Source: Lachnotalea glycerini (lineage in GTDB: Bacteria > Bacillota > Clostridia > Lachnospirales > Lachnospiraceae). From it: a stretch of DNA of 64,000 nt. The notes under the pieces were generated by a model, which did not search any database, had not been told where the DNA came from, and saw only the letters and a program-made list of their open reading frames with translations. Numbering within the stretch: position 1 is the first letter of the stretch; each line of letters opens with the position of its first letter. Positions 35,179 through 44,386 of the stretch are shown here, piece after piece. The DNA is taken from positions 81,414-145,413 of the forward strand of contig NZ_QICS01000011.1 in assembly GCF_003201285.1 (NCBI RefSeq), given 5' to 3'. A program made the position numbers and the translations under genes.

Positions 35179-35594
35179 TTTAATAACCTCCTTTTATAAT
35201 GATATGTTTATATTAATAGTTCCAATTATATTATACATATATCGACTATTTTAGTCAACATTTAATTTTTTAAATTTTTTCTACCATTGACCATTATCAA
35301 TTTTATACTATTTTTAGCTATTTACTATAATTTTTCTATTAAATTTAGACAAATTACATTAATAAAAAAGATTTTTATACGATTTCTTTATATTATGATA
35401 CGTGCAACTGATAAATCTTCAAATACTATGTCTCCTATTTATACATAAAAGGGTTAGATTTTTGACAATCTGACTCCTATTAATATGGTTTTTAAAGAAC
35501 TTCCGTATTCATTTCCCGCCCATAATTCAATTATTTTTTCTACATTTTTTCAATTTTATACTTATCATCCGGCAATCATAAAACTTCTCAGATT
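35179..35594. other. Intergenic region upstream of the peptide locus
   Basis: This 416-bp, very AT-rich gap has the locus promoter at its left end and a weak GTTAGATT/AATCTGAC hairpin (35453-35474) past the NagZ-like gene, probably its terminator. I see no further gene. Confidence 0.6.
35230..35258 (-). promoter_or_regulatory. Promoter of the peptide locus with palindrome on the -35
   Basis: Minus-strand TTGACT (35258-35253), 17-bp spacer, TATAAT (35235-35230), about 50 bp before the first precursor. The palindrome GACTA-TTT-TAGTC (35244-35256) overlaps the -35 box and is a candidate repressor site. Confidence 0.85.
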
Positions 35595-36956
35595 TTAATA
35601 ACTCATTTCTAATTTTACTCGTAATATACGTTCCAGTGATTCATTAATTCGTTGCTCTGAAATGGTTTTGTCATTAACAGCATCCAATACTCCTTGATAG
35701 GCTGCCTTGAAATCCTTGGGCATTAAAATCAAGTCTGCACCGGCTTGAATCGATTGAATGACAGCATCAGTAGAACCATAATTGTTCACTATCGCACCCA
35801 TACTCATAGAATCTGTTATAATGATTCCCTGATATCCCATTTCTCCCCGGAGTATGTCAGTAATCATTACCTTTGAAAGTGAAGATGGTGTGTTGTCACC
35901 AATAACATTGGGGACAGAGATGTGTGATATCATGATAAATGGTATATCATTGTCAATTGCTGCCTGGAAAGGCACTAATTCACTTTCCTTTAACTCATCA
36001 AGTGTTTTATTTGTATAAGTGAATCCCTCATGTGTATCACCTTGTGTTGCTCCATGACCGGGAAAATGCTTAAAACATGAAAGAACCTGATGATTATCAA
36101 GTCCCTTCGCTACTTCTAAATCCATCTTTGCCACTGCATTTCCATCCGATCCAAATGATCGATTCTCAATCACTGTATTATCAGGGTTAGTAAGAACATC
36201 TGCATCCGGTGCAAAATCAAGATTTAATCCATATTGTTTCAAATAGCCACCAATCGTATCACCAACTTCATATGCTTTTTCCAACTCATTTGTTGCTCCG
36301 ATGGAAGCCATATCTGAGAATCTTTTTACTTGAAAATTAGTATTGTTGCCAATACGAGCAATGGTTCCCCCCTCTTCGTCAATGCTTAAGAATAAAGGCA
36401 TTCCCTCAATCTCTTTAGCATATTTTTGTGTGTTTTCTGTCATTGCCTTTAATTGCTCTGGAGTTTCAATATTCGGGCTAAAGTAGACAAGTCCACCCAC
36501 AGGATAATTTTTTAATGCGTTACGGGTGACATCGCCTGCTGCTGTTACTGTTTGATAACCTGTTAGCGCTTCAGGAGTGATAACAAAAATTTGCGCTACT
36601 TTTTCTTCCAGAGTCATCTCAGACAGCTTTTGTTTAACCTGTTGTTCCATGGTTTGCGTGGTTGAAACGGATGATGAAGCACTTTGGGTAGAATTGTTGA
36701 AATCCTGCAAAATTTCGGTTTCATTTGTGGACAAAGCATTAGTTTCTGCTTCTGTTTTGGGTTGATCATTACTTGATGCGTTTTCTGTTTGAGAAGAAAC
36801 CCCATCCGATTCATTCTGCGTTTGTTCACTAACAGATTTAGATTTCTCTACATCTGATGTATTTTTCTGACTTAAAGGACTGAAACATCCTGCTAATAAA
36901 AAAGTGATAATTAGCGTTGCAACTGTCCACTTCACAGATGTCTTTTTCAAAATCAT
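35595..36956 (-). CDS. NagZ-like beta-N-acetylhexosaminidase lipoprotein (GH3)
   Basis: From ATG 36956 (AGGAGGG, 6 nt spacing) this is a 453-residue lipoprotein with lipobox LLAGC, a Ser/Thr/Gln-rich linker of about 90 residues and a GH3 domain. Signature parts are PLFLSIDEEGGTIARI, CFKHFPGHGATQGDTHEG (the His/Asp acid-base loop typical of NagZ) and IIITDSMSMGAI with the nucleophile Asp. It lacks the second GH3 domain, like the cytoplasmic NagZ, but is exported. It removes N-acetylglucosamine from muropeptides outside the cell as part of wall recycling. The longer frame to 37040 has no ribosome site and is rejected. Confidence 0.9.
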   Translation of the reverse strand: MILKKTSVKWTVATLIITFLLAGCFSPLSQKNTSDVEKSKSVSEQTQNESDGVSSQTENASSNDQPKTEAETNALSTNETEILQDFNNSTQSASSSVSTTQTMEQQVKQKLSEMTLEEKVAQIFVITPEALTGYQTVTAAGDVTRNALKNYPVGGLVYFSPNIETPEQLKAMTENTQKYAKEIEGMPLFLSIDEEGGTIARIGNNTNFQVKRFSDMASIGATNELEKAYEVGDTIGGYLKQYGLNLDFAPDADVLTNPDNTVIENRSFGSDGNAVAKMDLEVAKGLDNHQVLSCFKHFPGHGATQGDTHEGFTYTNKTLDELKESELVPFQAAIDNDIPFIMISHISVPNVIGDNTPSSLSKVMITDILRGEMGYQGIIITDSMSMGAIVNNYGSTDAVIQSIQAGADLILMPKDFKAAYQGVLDAVNDKTISEQRINESLERILRVKLEMSY

Positions 36957-37372
36957 AGATACCCTCCTGCTATTGTATTGATTGACAAAATCCAATGAGT
37001 ATATAAACCAGACGTTCTTTGGATAATTATTTAAAACCAATTATCTCAGATATAATATGTTTTATTATAGTTTACTTCTCCTGCCATAATATGCACAGTG
37101 TATATTACGCTTATCGTCTTGGTTTGTCAATAGATTCCAATTCCCTCGCCACTTATTTTCTATCAATTACCTTGTCATTTATTTTCTATCAATTTTCATA
37201 GATGCATCACAATACGTTCGACCTATGCTCCAAATAAGTTAATACGTAGATTAAAATTAATACCAGGTAAGACCACAATAATCTCAACTTTATAGGGCAG
37301 ACAAAAACGCTACATCTCATTATGTTTACTGAGTTGCAGCGTTTTTTCATAAATTAAGCGTTTTGCCTGATA
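36957..37372. other. Intergenic region with a terminator at its right end
   Basis: About 416 bp separate the NagZ-like gene from the secreted protein gene. It should contain the NagZ promoter, though no strong -35/-10 pair stands out, and the terminator at 37313-37346. A 60-codon plus-strand frame inside has no ribosome site and looks accidental. Confidence 0.5.
37313..37346. terminator. Bidirectional-type terminator
   Basis: AAAAACGCT...AGCGTTTTTT forms an outer stem extended by CTCA/TGAG, with A- and T-runs at both ends, about 30 bp past the stop of the secreted protein gene. Confidence 0.85.
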
Positions 37373-38881
37373 TTAATATCCATGGTAAATAGAATTTTTA
37401 AGATGAAAAATGTACGTTGAATTCTTAATATTTATTTGATCACTGATATATGCTTCCACTGTACATTTATCAAAATAGTGGTATGAAATACCTGTATCAT
37501 AATAAATAGCACCCAATGCAGGTGGTAATTCAATTGTTATGTTAAACTGACTTGATTCATCCGTTACAGCATAACCTGTTACAGTTGCATAATCAGGAGT
37601 ATTGTTACTTTCCCAAGATGGGTTTTTGTATTTTCCCGTCACTTTCGTTCCTTTTGCCAGATATGCAAGATTCGTATCCGTATCCAATGCATATGCATAA
37701 CCAGTAATCGTTAATTTACCTCTTCCCGTTCGTAAATATGTCCCATAACCACTATATTTAACATAACTACTTGAACCCTCTGTTCCATTTAATTCTGAGA
37801 TAATTATTCTATTTGCTGTTAATATTGGCATTATAGATAATAAATAGTTCTGTATATCAGAATCATCATATTCTCCCATTATTTTAGCATTACTAACCCT
37901 TACATAATATACTCCGGTATCAACCGAATAGTTATTTCCTATTGGATTAACCATTTGCATCTGATAACCATTTGAAGCTATATTTTTATATACTTGAACA
38001 GAACATGTATTCGCAGAATCTGTCGTAGCCGTAATCTGTAGTTTATTATAGATTCTGCTTTGAGGTATTGTGATAACATACCAATCATTATCTATAGGAG
38101 AACTCAAATTTCTTGAATTTGTAAAGGCTCCATCCAAACCAAATGTAAATGCTAAACTTTGATCTGCATATTCATCGGATTCCCACTTATCATAAAGCAC
38201 ACTAAAAGAATAATCTAACTGATATGACTCGCTAATACTTCCGCCAGTGGCTGAATGAACATATAAATAGTACGTTTTCGTTGCGTCACCTGATGTCAAA
38301 TACCCAATCGCCTCTGGCAACGTCCCCTTAGAACCATTAATATTCGTTGTATATTCTGAATAAGATAAAATGTTGCCATCTGAATCTAATAAATACAAAT
38401 CATAATCTAATTGAGCATTGTTTGGTTGTGTCAATTGAGCTTGAATATAGATTCCGGATTGAAGGCTTAAAGGATAAATTTTATAATCCCCAGAGGCACT
38501 TAAATAGTCATTAACCGACCCTGCTATCACAGTTGTATTAGAAGTAGTAGATGTTTGAGCTTCTAGTGTTGTACGTCCATCATTCTCTGAATTGCTTCCT
38601 GTTAATGATTGTTGCTCTTGCATATTTGAAATATCCACTTTTATATCAGGTTGTTTAGAATTATCAAAATTATTGTTAGGCTCTAACTCCGTGATTTCCA
38701 CTGCCTCCTGCTCCTTACAAATTACATCGTCCGGTAATTTATCACTAAATCCACATTCGTTATCTTCTAACTCCATGGCATTTACTGTATTAACGTTTAC
38801 AGTTGACGTCAAAAGAATTAAAATTGCTGCTCTTGCTATAATTTTAGTAAAAATACATCTGCTTTTTGCTTTCTTTTTCAC
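37373..38881 (-). CDS. Secreted protein with PPC-like beta domains
   Basis: A 502-residue exported protein with signal peptide (IIARAAILILLTSTVNVNTVNA), an acidic low-complexity linker to about residue 115, and two beta-sandwich stretches resembling bacterial prepeptidase C-terminal (PPC) domains: IYPLSLQSGIYIQAQLTQP with DYDLYLLDSDGN, and DNDWYVITIPQSRIYNKLQI with YYVRVSNAKI. A further Ig-like region closes the protein (ANRIIISELNGTEG onward). No catalytic domain or sortase motif is visible. The role may be adhesion or ligand binding. It is monocistronic. Confidence 0.75.
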   Translation of the reverse strand: MKKKAKSRCIFTKIIARAAILILLTSTVNVNTVNAMELEDNECGFSDKLPDDVICKEQEAVEITELEPNNNFDNSKQPDIKVDISNMQEQQSLTGSNSENDGRTTLEAQTSTTSNTTVIAGSVNDYLSASGDYKIYPLSLQSGIYIQAQLTQPNNAQLDYDLYLLDSDGNILSYSEYTTNINGSKGTLPEAIGYLTSGDATKTYYLYVHSATGGSISESYQLDYSFSVLYDKWESDEYADQSLAFTFGLDGAFTNSRNLSSPIDNDWYVITIPQSRIYNKLQITATTDSANTCSVQVYKNIASNGYQMQMVNPIGNNYSVDTGVYYVRVSNAKIMGEYDDSDIQNYLLSIMPILTANRIIISELNGTEGSSSYVKYSGYGTYLRTGRGKLTITGYAYALDTDTNLAYLAKGTKVTGKYKNPSWESNNTPDYATVTGYAVTDESSQFNITIELPPALGAIYYDTGISYHYFDKCTVEAYISDQINIKNSTYIFHLKNSIYHGY

Positions 38882-39252
38882 GATTCTCCCTCTTTTCTCA
38901 ATTTATAATAATCTAATCCAATATTCTTGAATGCGACTTTCTCCTCTCCTTTCTTGATATTCTGCAATACATCTAGGTTGCTTATAAAATAATAGCAATT
39001 GATATATCACCAATAAAAAATACATTCATTTTATCATAAAGTAATTAACCTTATCCTATACTGCTAAATTCATATCAACAATATCAGATACAGAAAACGT
39101 ACGATTATGGCAGAAAAAAGACAAGCAAATCACCTGATTTAAGTATTGCATTTGAGTTCATTATAAAATAATTGATGAAGAAATTTATCATGATATGTTG
39201 CGAGATAACTGATCCAAGAATCTTGGTTCTCAGTTTGAAGATGATCGTGCAT
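38882..39252. other. Intergenic region containing a decayed acetyltransferase fragment
   Basis: Apart from the pseudogene fragment at 39156-39246, this 371-bp gap holds only AT-rich sequence. Confidence 0.5.
39156..39246 (+). pseudogene. Remnant of a ZmaR-like GNAT acetyltransferase
   Basis: Translating from GTT 39156 gives VHYKIIDEEIYHDMLRDN, a stop, then SKNLGSQFEDD. The intact acetyltransferase at 45327-46067 reads YHLKLIDEKIYHDIMHDN, Trp, SKDLCSQFKDY at the same place. The Trp codon TGG has become TGA, and the frame before GTT holds another stop. Only about 30 codons survive. It is a leftover of a second copy, evidence of duplication or transfer and loss. Confidence 0.75.
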
Positions 39253-40161
39253 CTACTCTAGTTTATCCAATTCTTCTTTAGATGGAAGTGACATCTGAGC
39301 GCCCTTTCTGGTAACACTAATCGATGCAGCCAGATTGGCTTTTTGTATGGAATGATAAACAGAACCTCCATTTGCCAATTCAACTGCGAAAGCTCCATTA
39401 AAACAATCTCCTGCGGCTGTTGTATCAACTGCATTGACTTTTTTTCCCTTTACAAGCTCATAACCCTCTTTATGAATCCAGATTGCACCAAGCTCTCCAA
39501 CCGTAACAATTACATTTTTAACTCCACGCTCGATTAGTTTTTCCCCTGCTCTTACCATTTCTTTCACACTATCACACTGACAACCACTGATTGTAGTAAG
39601 TTCTGTCTCATTTGGAGTTAAAAAATCAATTTTACGTAATATAGAATCGGATATATTAATAGGCGCGGGCGCAGGATTAAGGATGATTGTTTTCCCATAT
39701 TCATAGGCGATATCAATTGCATAATATACTGCATCATTTGGAGTCTCTAGCTGCATCAAAAGATAATCACAGTCTTGTATTAATTTCTTGTTGTTTTCAA
39801 TAAGGTTAATGTCACAATATCGATTGGCACCGTTTATTGTAACAATGCTGTTATGCGCATCCGAATCTGTAAAAATAAATGCGGTCCCGGTTGTTTCGTC
39901 TACTTTCTTAATATATTTCGTATTAACCCCTGACATCTTTAGATTCTCTATTAATTGTTCTCCATATTCATCGGCTCCAACACAGCCTAGCATTGTAATG
40001 CTGCCTCCCAGCTTTCCAACCGCACAGCCTTGATTGGCTCCTTTTCCACCTGCATTCATCCAGTACCCGTTTCCATGAACTGTTTGACCAACTACTGGCA
40101 TTCGCTCCATATTTACTACAATATCCATATTCAAACTTCCAATAATTAAAATGTTTTTCAT
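39253..40161 (-). CDS. rbsK: Ribokinase (PfkB family)
   Basis: 302 residues with the PfkB sugar-kinase layout: N-terminal GSLNMDIVVNM, the AGGKGANQGCAVGKLGG nucleoside/sugar motif (signature 1), NPAPAP, and the C-terminal DTTAAGDCFNGAF with the catalytic Asp (most have GAGD). The protein phosphorylates ribose or a similar pentose or nucleoside at the 5-hydroxyl. It is the second gene of a LacI-kinase operon (20 bp spacing) without a transporter in view, so substrate import must come from elsewhere. The symbol follows the family's best match; related kinases (deoxyribokinase, nucleoside kinase) cannot be excluded. Confidence 0.85.
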   Translation of the reverse strand: MKNILIIGSLNMDIVVNMERMPVVGQTVHGNGYWMNAGGKGANQGCAVGKLGGSITMLGCVGADEYGEQLIENLKMSGVNTKYIKKVDETTGTAFIFTDSDAHNSIVTINGANRYCDINLIENNKKLIQDCDYLLMQLETPNDAVYYAIDIAYEYGKTIILNPAPAPINISDSILRKIDFLTPNETELTTISGCQCDSVKEMVRAGEKLIERGVKNVIVTVGELGAIWIHKEGYELVKGKKVNAVDTTAAGDCFNGAFAVELANGGSVYHSIQKANLAASISVTRKGAQMSLPSKEELDKLE

Positions 40162-40181
40162 ACATTCACTCCTCTCATTAA

Positions 40182-41183
40182 CTACCTAGTACTTTGTCTA
40201 ATGATTAATTTCGTCTGCAAATAAACGTCCTCGAAAACCTTATCTTTATTATGAATGGAATCAATAAGCATCTTAGCCGACTTTTCTCCGATTTTATAGA
40301 TCGGCTGACCCACAGTGGATAAAGTTGGGGTAACAATATCGCAAAGATTAATATTATCAAAACCCATTATTTCTATTTGATCAGGTATTTGAATCTGATA
40401 TTCTCTTGCAGCTTTTAAGGCTCCAATCGCTATAACATCTGCACTGGCAAAGATTGCATCTATGTCCGCCTTTTCTTCCAATAATTTACATGTTCTTTCA
40501 TATCCTGATTCGATACTTAATTTCCCATATGAAATAGAATTTTTACCAATACCAAGACCAGCATTTCCCATTGCTCTTAAATAGCCTTTATAACGTTCTT
40601 GAACGGTATATACAGATTTTTCTCCACCGAGATAAACTATATTTTTATTGCCTTTATTAATAAGGTAGGATACCCCTTCATAAGCCGCCTGTTCATTGTT
40701 AATAAAAACTCCCGGATAATTCATAAAATCATTTGTCTTTCTATCCATTACAATAATCGGTAACTTACTCTTATAAAGCAGCTCCCTTAGTCTTACGCTG
40801 TCTAGCTCCCCACTCGTATTCAGAATAATGCCATCCACTCGTTTTTCTAGTAAAGAATATAAATAGTTCTGTTCCTTTTTTCTATTGAAGTCAGAATTAC
40901 ATAAGAATACAGTGTATCCTTTCTTGACCGCATAATCCTCAATACCTCTTACAATTTGTGAAAAAAAAGGATTTTCTACATCAGGTATGATAACTCCGAT
41001 TATTTTTGTTTCCGAAACAGTAATGCTGCGTGCCATACTATTTGGAATATACCCAACCTCTTCGATAATCTTGCTGATTTTATTTCTGGTTTCCTCTGAC
41101 ATACCCTCTTGTTTATTATTGATTACCCTTGAAACTGTACTTTTTGAAACACCAGCCAGCTTTGCTATATCATTAATATTCAT
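40182..41183 (-). CDS. LacI-family transcriptional repressor
   Basis: 333 residues with an N-terminal LacI HTH (NINDIAKLAGVSKSTVSRVINN), hinge helix region NSMARSI, and a periplasmic-binding-like sugar domain (IGVIIPDVENPFFSQIVRGI, DAIFASADVIAIGAL, EIMGFDNINLCD). It is probably RbsR-like, with ribose or its phosphate as effector, from its operon with a ribokinase. Two AAACC(A/G)GTTT boxes directly downstream of its promoter indicate autorepression. Confidence 0.92.
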   Translation of the reverse strand: MNINDIAKLAGVSKSTVSRVINNKQEGMSEETRNKISKIIEEVGYIPNSMARSITVSETKIIGVIIPDVENPFFSQIVRGIEDYAVKKGYTVFLCNSDFNRKKEQNYLYSLLEKRVDGIILNTSGELDSVRLRELLYKSKLPIIVMDRKTNDFMNYPGVFINNEQAAYEGVSYLINKGNKNIVYLGGEKSVYTVQERYKGYLRAMGNAGLGIGKNSISYGKLSIESGYERTCKLLEEKADIDAIFASADVIAIGALKAAREYQIQIPDQIEIMGFDNINLCDIVTPTLSTVGQPIYKIGEKSAKMLIDSIHNKDKVFEDVYLQTKLIIRQSTR

Positions 41184-41209
41184 TATTACATCTTCCCTTT
41201 TAAATTCCT

Positions 41210-41273
41210 AAACCAGTTTACGAAACCGGTTTACTATTGCTTTTATCCTATCATACCATATTTTCATTGTCAA
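41210..41273 (-). promoter_or_regulatory. Promoter and tandem LacI-type operators of the lacI-ribokinase operon
   Basis: Minus-strand TTGACA (41273-41268), 17-bp spacer and TAGGAT (41250-41245). Between promoter and gene lie two 10-bp boxes, AAACCGGTTT (41223-41232, perfect palindrome) and AAACCAGTTT (41210-41219), 13 bp apart centre to centre, typical LacI-family operators. Confidence 0.8.
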
Positions 41274-41323
41274 TCTTATTTCGTTATTTACCACAACAAG
41301 GTCTTTCCTACAAAATAGAAAAA

Positions 41324-41357
41324 GGTATAAAGAATCGTTTCATCGTTTCTTTATACC
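41324..41357 (-). terminator. Terminator of the bioY operon
   Basis: An 11-bp perfect stem GGTATAAAGAA/TTCTTTATACC with a short inner stem, followed by CTTTTTC on the minus strand, lies 33 bp past the acyl ligase stop. Confidence 0.85.
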
Positions 41358-41389
41358 GCATTATACTCAAAAATTATCTTTTGCTTCTA

Positions 41390-42652
41390 TTATACCCTCT
41401 GTAATTTTCTTTTTAAAATCTTTCCGCTTTCATTTTGGGGAAGTTCTTTCATGAAATAGACCGCTTTTGGAACTTCCCAACTTGGCAGTTTTGTTTGTAG
41501 GTGTTGGCGCACCTGTGACATGTCAGGCTTTCCCTGCTCCTCTGCCACAACCCAAGCTGCCAGCATATCATGTCCTCTTTTTTTTACTACCTTAACAGCG
41601 GCTTGTGCAATACCCGGAATACTCTCCAATTCATTTTCTATCTTAACAGTCAGCACCTTACGTCCATTTACATTACAGATGCCATCCTCTCTTCCGTCAA
41701 AATAAAGCATTCCATCTTGATCAAAATGACCACAGTCTCCAATTCTTTCTTTTGCTTTTGTTCCAATCACCCCATAGATTGTATTGACACAAATTTTTCC
41801 TCTCTCCACCCATACTCTCACCTCTGGAAATGGCTTTCCGATTAAGGTTTTGTCTTCCCCCATCTGAGAATCCTTTACATAGGTAATATAGTTCAACTCA
41901 CTGGCACCGTAATATAATGTAACGGAAGAATTTCTAAAAACCTGCTTCAGCTCTTCTGCCTCTCTTCCTCCAAGACTTTGCGAGCCGCAGATTATTGATT
42001 TTACTGAATTGTTATAATACTTTTTCTTATGATATGCTTTCTTTAGCGAACAAAGTTTCGTTGGAATCAGGTAAATAACGTCCGCTCTGTAAGCCTCTAT
42101 TTCTTCCCTCCACCTTCTAGGATCAAAGGTTTTCTCTGCGATCACTGTACCACCGGTAATGAGCTGAGCCAAGTAAAGATTCAGATTTCCTGTAAACGCC
42201 AGACTTCCATGCATAAAAATGCTGCTTTTATCCCCCATGCCAAATATTTTGTTCTGAATGTGGAAATATCCTTCCCAACTTTTCAAGGTTCGAAAAAGCA
42301 GCTTGTTTTGTCCTGTGGTTCCCGAGGTCATAACTGCCATACAAGCCTCTTTGGGAACCTTTGTTTCAAGAAGCTGCTGACTCACCTGCACATCACAAGG
42401 AACAATTACCGGTACCGCCTGGGTACCGCTGCAAGCTAAAAAATTAATAAGTTGTTCCTCGATGTCTAAAGACTGTATGATATAGATATAGTGGCCATCA
42501 CTGCTTTCAAGACCCTTGCAAAGTCTCAGATTTTCGGCTCTACTGACAAGCATCCCAAACGTATAGAGACGGCTCTCCAGAATTAAGGCTATCTGCTCAG
42601 CCGGAATCTGTTTCATCAATTCCAGATAATCTTTTTTCCCTTGCATTACCAT
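41390..42652 (-). CDS. Acyl-CoA synthetase-like adenylate-forming enzyme (YhfT-like)
   Basis: 420 residues with adenylate-forming motifs: A3 MTSGTTGQNK, A5 LYYGASE, A7 GDCGHFDQDG, hinge GREDGICNVNGRKV, and the A10 lysine in NESGKILKRK. It is shorter than typical fatty acyl-CoA ligases (500-560) because the N-terminal subdomain is reduced. Downstream of bioY and a thiolase it corresponds to yhfT in the B. subtilis yhfU-yhfT-yhfS operon, which is under BirA control. It may activate a dicarboxylic or fatty acid such as pimelate; the substrate is not proven in any homologue known to me. It starts one base after the thiolase stop region. Confidence 0.83.
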   Translation of the reverse strand: MVMQGKKDYLELMKQIPAEQIALILESRLYTFGMLVSRAENLRLCKGLESSDGHYIYIIQSLDIEEQLINFLACSGTQAVPVIVPCDVQVSQQLLETKVPKEACMAVMTSGTTGQNKLLFRTLKSWEGYFHIQNKIFGMGDKSSIFMHGSLAFTGNLNLYLAQLITGGTVIAEKTFDPRRWREEIEAYRADVIYLIPTKLCSLKKAYHKKKYYNNSVKSIICGSQSLGGREAEELKQVFRNSSVTLYYGASELNYITYVKDSQMGEDKTLIGKPFPEVRVWVERGKICVNTIYGVIGTKAKERIGDCGHFDQDGMLYFDGREDGICNVNGRKVLTVKIENELESIPGIAQAAVKVVKKRGHDMLAAWVVAEEQGKPDMSQVRQHLQTKLPSWEVPKAVYFMKELPQNESGKILKRKLQRV

Positions 42653-42653
42653 A

Positions 42654-43799
42654 CTACCTATCTCCTTGTTCTACCAAAATTGCACTTCCAATCCCTCCTG
42701 CTGCTGCCACAGAACAGATTCCATATCTTCCCTTGTTTATTTCCAGCGCTTTTAGCAAATGTATCAGAATCATTGCTCCGGATGCTCCGTAAGGATGACC
42801 ATATGCCAACGCTCCTCCAAATATGTTGTATCTGTTTTCTACTCCCGGAAACTTTCTATGAAAAAGAACATCGATTAAAGCAAAAGCCTCATTTACCTCA
42901 TAAGCATCAATTTCACGATAATCAAGCTCCTCTTCCTGTATCAGCTTTTCCACCGCCAAAACCGCTGTTCTCGGACTTTTCAAAGGATTTCCTCCCACCA
43001 ATACTCCTTTTCGAAAATACGCTTTTGGCTGCATCCCTACCTTTCTAGCATAGGTATCTGAACAAAGAACCACAAAAGCTGCTCCATCATTCATCATACA
43101 TGCATTAGCGGCTGTCATCAACTTTCCTTTTGGCAGTATAAAGGGAAGCCGGTCAAGCAATCTCTGACTCATACCGGCTCTTATTCCTTCGTCTTTCACG
43201 CTTCCATTCACAGAAACTGTCACATCTGAAAGAATACCTTTTGCTGCCGTCAGCGAAGCTGCTTTATGACTTCTAAGAATCCATGCGTCCATTTCATCTT
43301 TTGTTACTCCTTCTTCGAATGCTGTCAGTTCAGCACCCTCAAGCATGACCTGCTCTCCCTGTATGCCTGGCATAAATTTTGCTACAGTGTAGGACTTATT
43401 TTCCACATAATCAGGATGGTTCGGATTCCACATACGAATAGGCTGGGTTGAAGAACTTTCAAAGCCTCCTGCCACTACCACCTCTGCTGCTTTGCTTTCA
43501 ATCATGGCGGCTGCCATCGTAATGCTTTCTAACGCAGAGCCACACTGTAAATCAACTGTGACCGCAGCAACCGTTTCAGAAATTCCCGCTTCCAAGGCTG
43601 CAAGTCTTGTAATATTGCCTCCACCCCCTACCGCATTACCTCCAATTATAAGATTAATTTGACTATCTTCCAACTTACAGCGCTTTCGCAGTTCTCTTAG
43701 AACCTTTGCTCCAAGCTCTTGTGCAGGCACATGCTTATACATTCCATCCTTGACTCCGCTATAACTTCTTAGTCCCATCAAAATGCAAACTCTTTCCAT
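42654..43799 (-). CDS. Thiolase family acyltransferase (YhfS-like) lacking the second catalytic Cys
   Basis: From ATG 43799 (GGGAGG, 5 nt spacing) it has about 381 residues. The nucleophile is in VDLQCGSALES, and NEAFA and the catalytic His in YGHPYGASGA are present. The usual C-terminal CxGGGxG segment reads SVAAAGGIGSA, so Ala stands where the proton-transfer Cys of classical thiolases is; the nearest Cys is three residues earlier. It may run Claisen condensation or cleavage by an altered mechanism. It lies 20 bp after bioY and would use the CoA thioester made by the ligase. The longer frame to 43862 overlaps bioY and lacks a ribosome site. Confidence 0.85.
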   Translation of the reverse strand: MERVCILMGLRSYSGVKDGMYKHVPAQELGAKVLRELRKRCKLEDSQINLIIGGNAVGGGGNITRLAALEAGISETVAAVTVDLQCGSALESITMAAAMIESKAAEVVVAGGFESSSTQPIRMWNPNHPDYVENKSYTVAKFMPGIQGEQVMLEGAELTAFEEGVTKDEMDAWILRSHKAASLTAAKGILSDVTVSVNGSVKDEGIRAGMSQRLLDRLPFILPKGKLMTAANACMMNDGAAFVVLCSDTYARKVGMQPKAYFRKGVLVGGNPLKSPRTAVLAVEKLIQEEELDYREIDAYEVNEAFALIDVLFHRKFPGVENRYNIFGGALAYGHPYGASGAMILIHLLKALEINKGRYGICSVAAAGGIGSAILVEQGDR

Positions 43800-43818
43800 A
43801 AAAGCCTCCCTTATTTTA

Positions 43819-44373
43819 CTAAATGATAGGCCGCAAAGCCTTAGCCAATGCCACAGCCGCAAAGCATTTTACTATATCGAGCGGGATAAATGGGAGAACT
43901 GCCTGTATTAAAATACCAGACCATGGCTGTTGAGTTATTATTTTCATCCATACAGCGCCCAAAAAGTAAATAACAGGGATTCCGACTACAATTAGAAACA
44001 ATGTTTGTTTACGTATATCCTTTTGTTTCTTGCAAAATATAGAAATCAAGACTGCTGCTACTAAAAATCCCAAAATATATCCACCGGTAGGCCCTAACAG
44101 TTTAGCTGGACCTGTTGCTCCACCTGCAAATACAGGTATCCCAATAAGTCCTGCCAAAATCCAAACAATAAGTACCAGTCCTGCTTGCAACGGTTCTAAT
44201 ATCATTCCCACCAAATTTACCACAATTGTCTGGGCAGTTATGCTGGCGGTTGAAAAAGGAAGGGGAATGACAATATACGATGATACACTAAGAAAGGCCG
44301 CCATCAGACTCATCATTGTCATTTCTTTGGTTGTGATTACCCTTTTTTTCTGATTTTGTGTTATCTGTTCCAT
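43819..44373 (-). CDS. bioY: Biotin ECF transporter S component BioY
   Basis: The 184-residue protein has six membrane helices. The BioY pattern is clear: ITAQTIVVNLVGMILEP, LAGLIGIPVFAGG and GPTGGYILGFLVAA, with the acidic/Lys end IPLDIVKCFAAVALAKAL. It binds biotin and works with the shared EcfAAT module or alone. ATG 44373 has GGGGAG at proper distance; the longer frame to 44403 overlaps the preceding gene's end. Its operon is preceded by a BirA-type box, so it should be repressed when biotin is plentiful. Confidence 0.93.
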   Translation of the reverse strand: MEQITQNQKKRVITTKEMTMMSLMAAFLSVSSYIVIPLPFSTASITAQTIVVNLVGMILEPLQAGLVLIVWILAGLIGIPVFAGGATGPAKLLGPTGGYILGFLVAAVLISIFCKKQKDIRKQTLFLIVVGIPVIYFLGAVWMKIITQQPWSGILIQAVLPFIPLDIVKCFAAVALAKALRPII

Positions 44374-44386
44374 TTTTCTCCCCTGT

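Noticed and set aside
37019..37201. 60-codon hydrophobic plus-strand frame
   Set aside because: No ribosome site, no promoter and low-complexity hydrophobic content in AT-rich DNA; most likely accidental.
42641..43048. 135-codon plus-strand frame
   Set aside because: Antisense to the thiolase gene, whose active-site motifs are certain.
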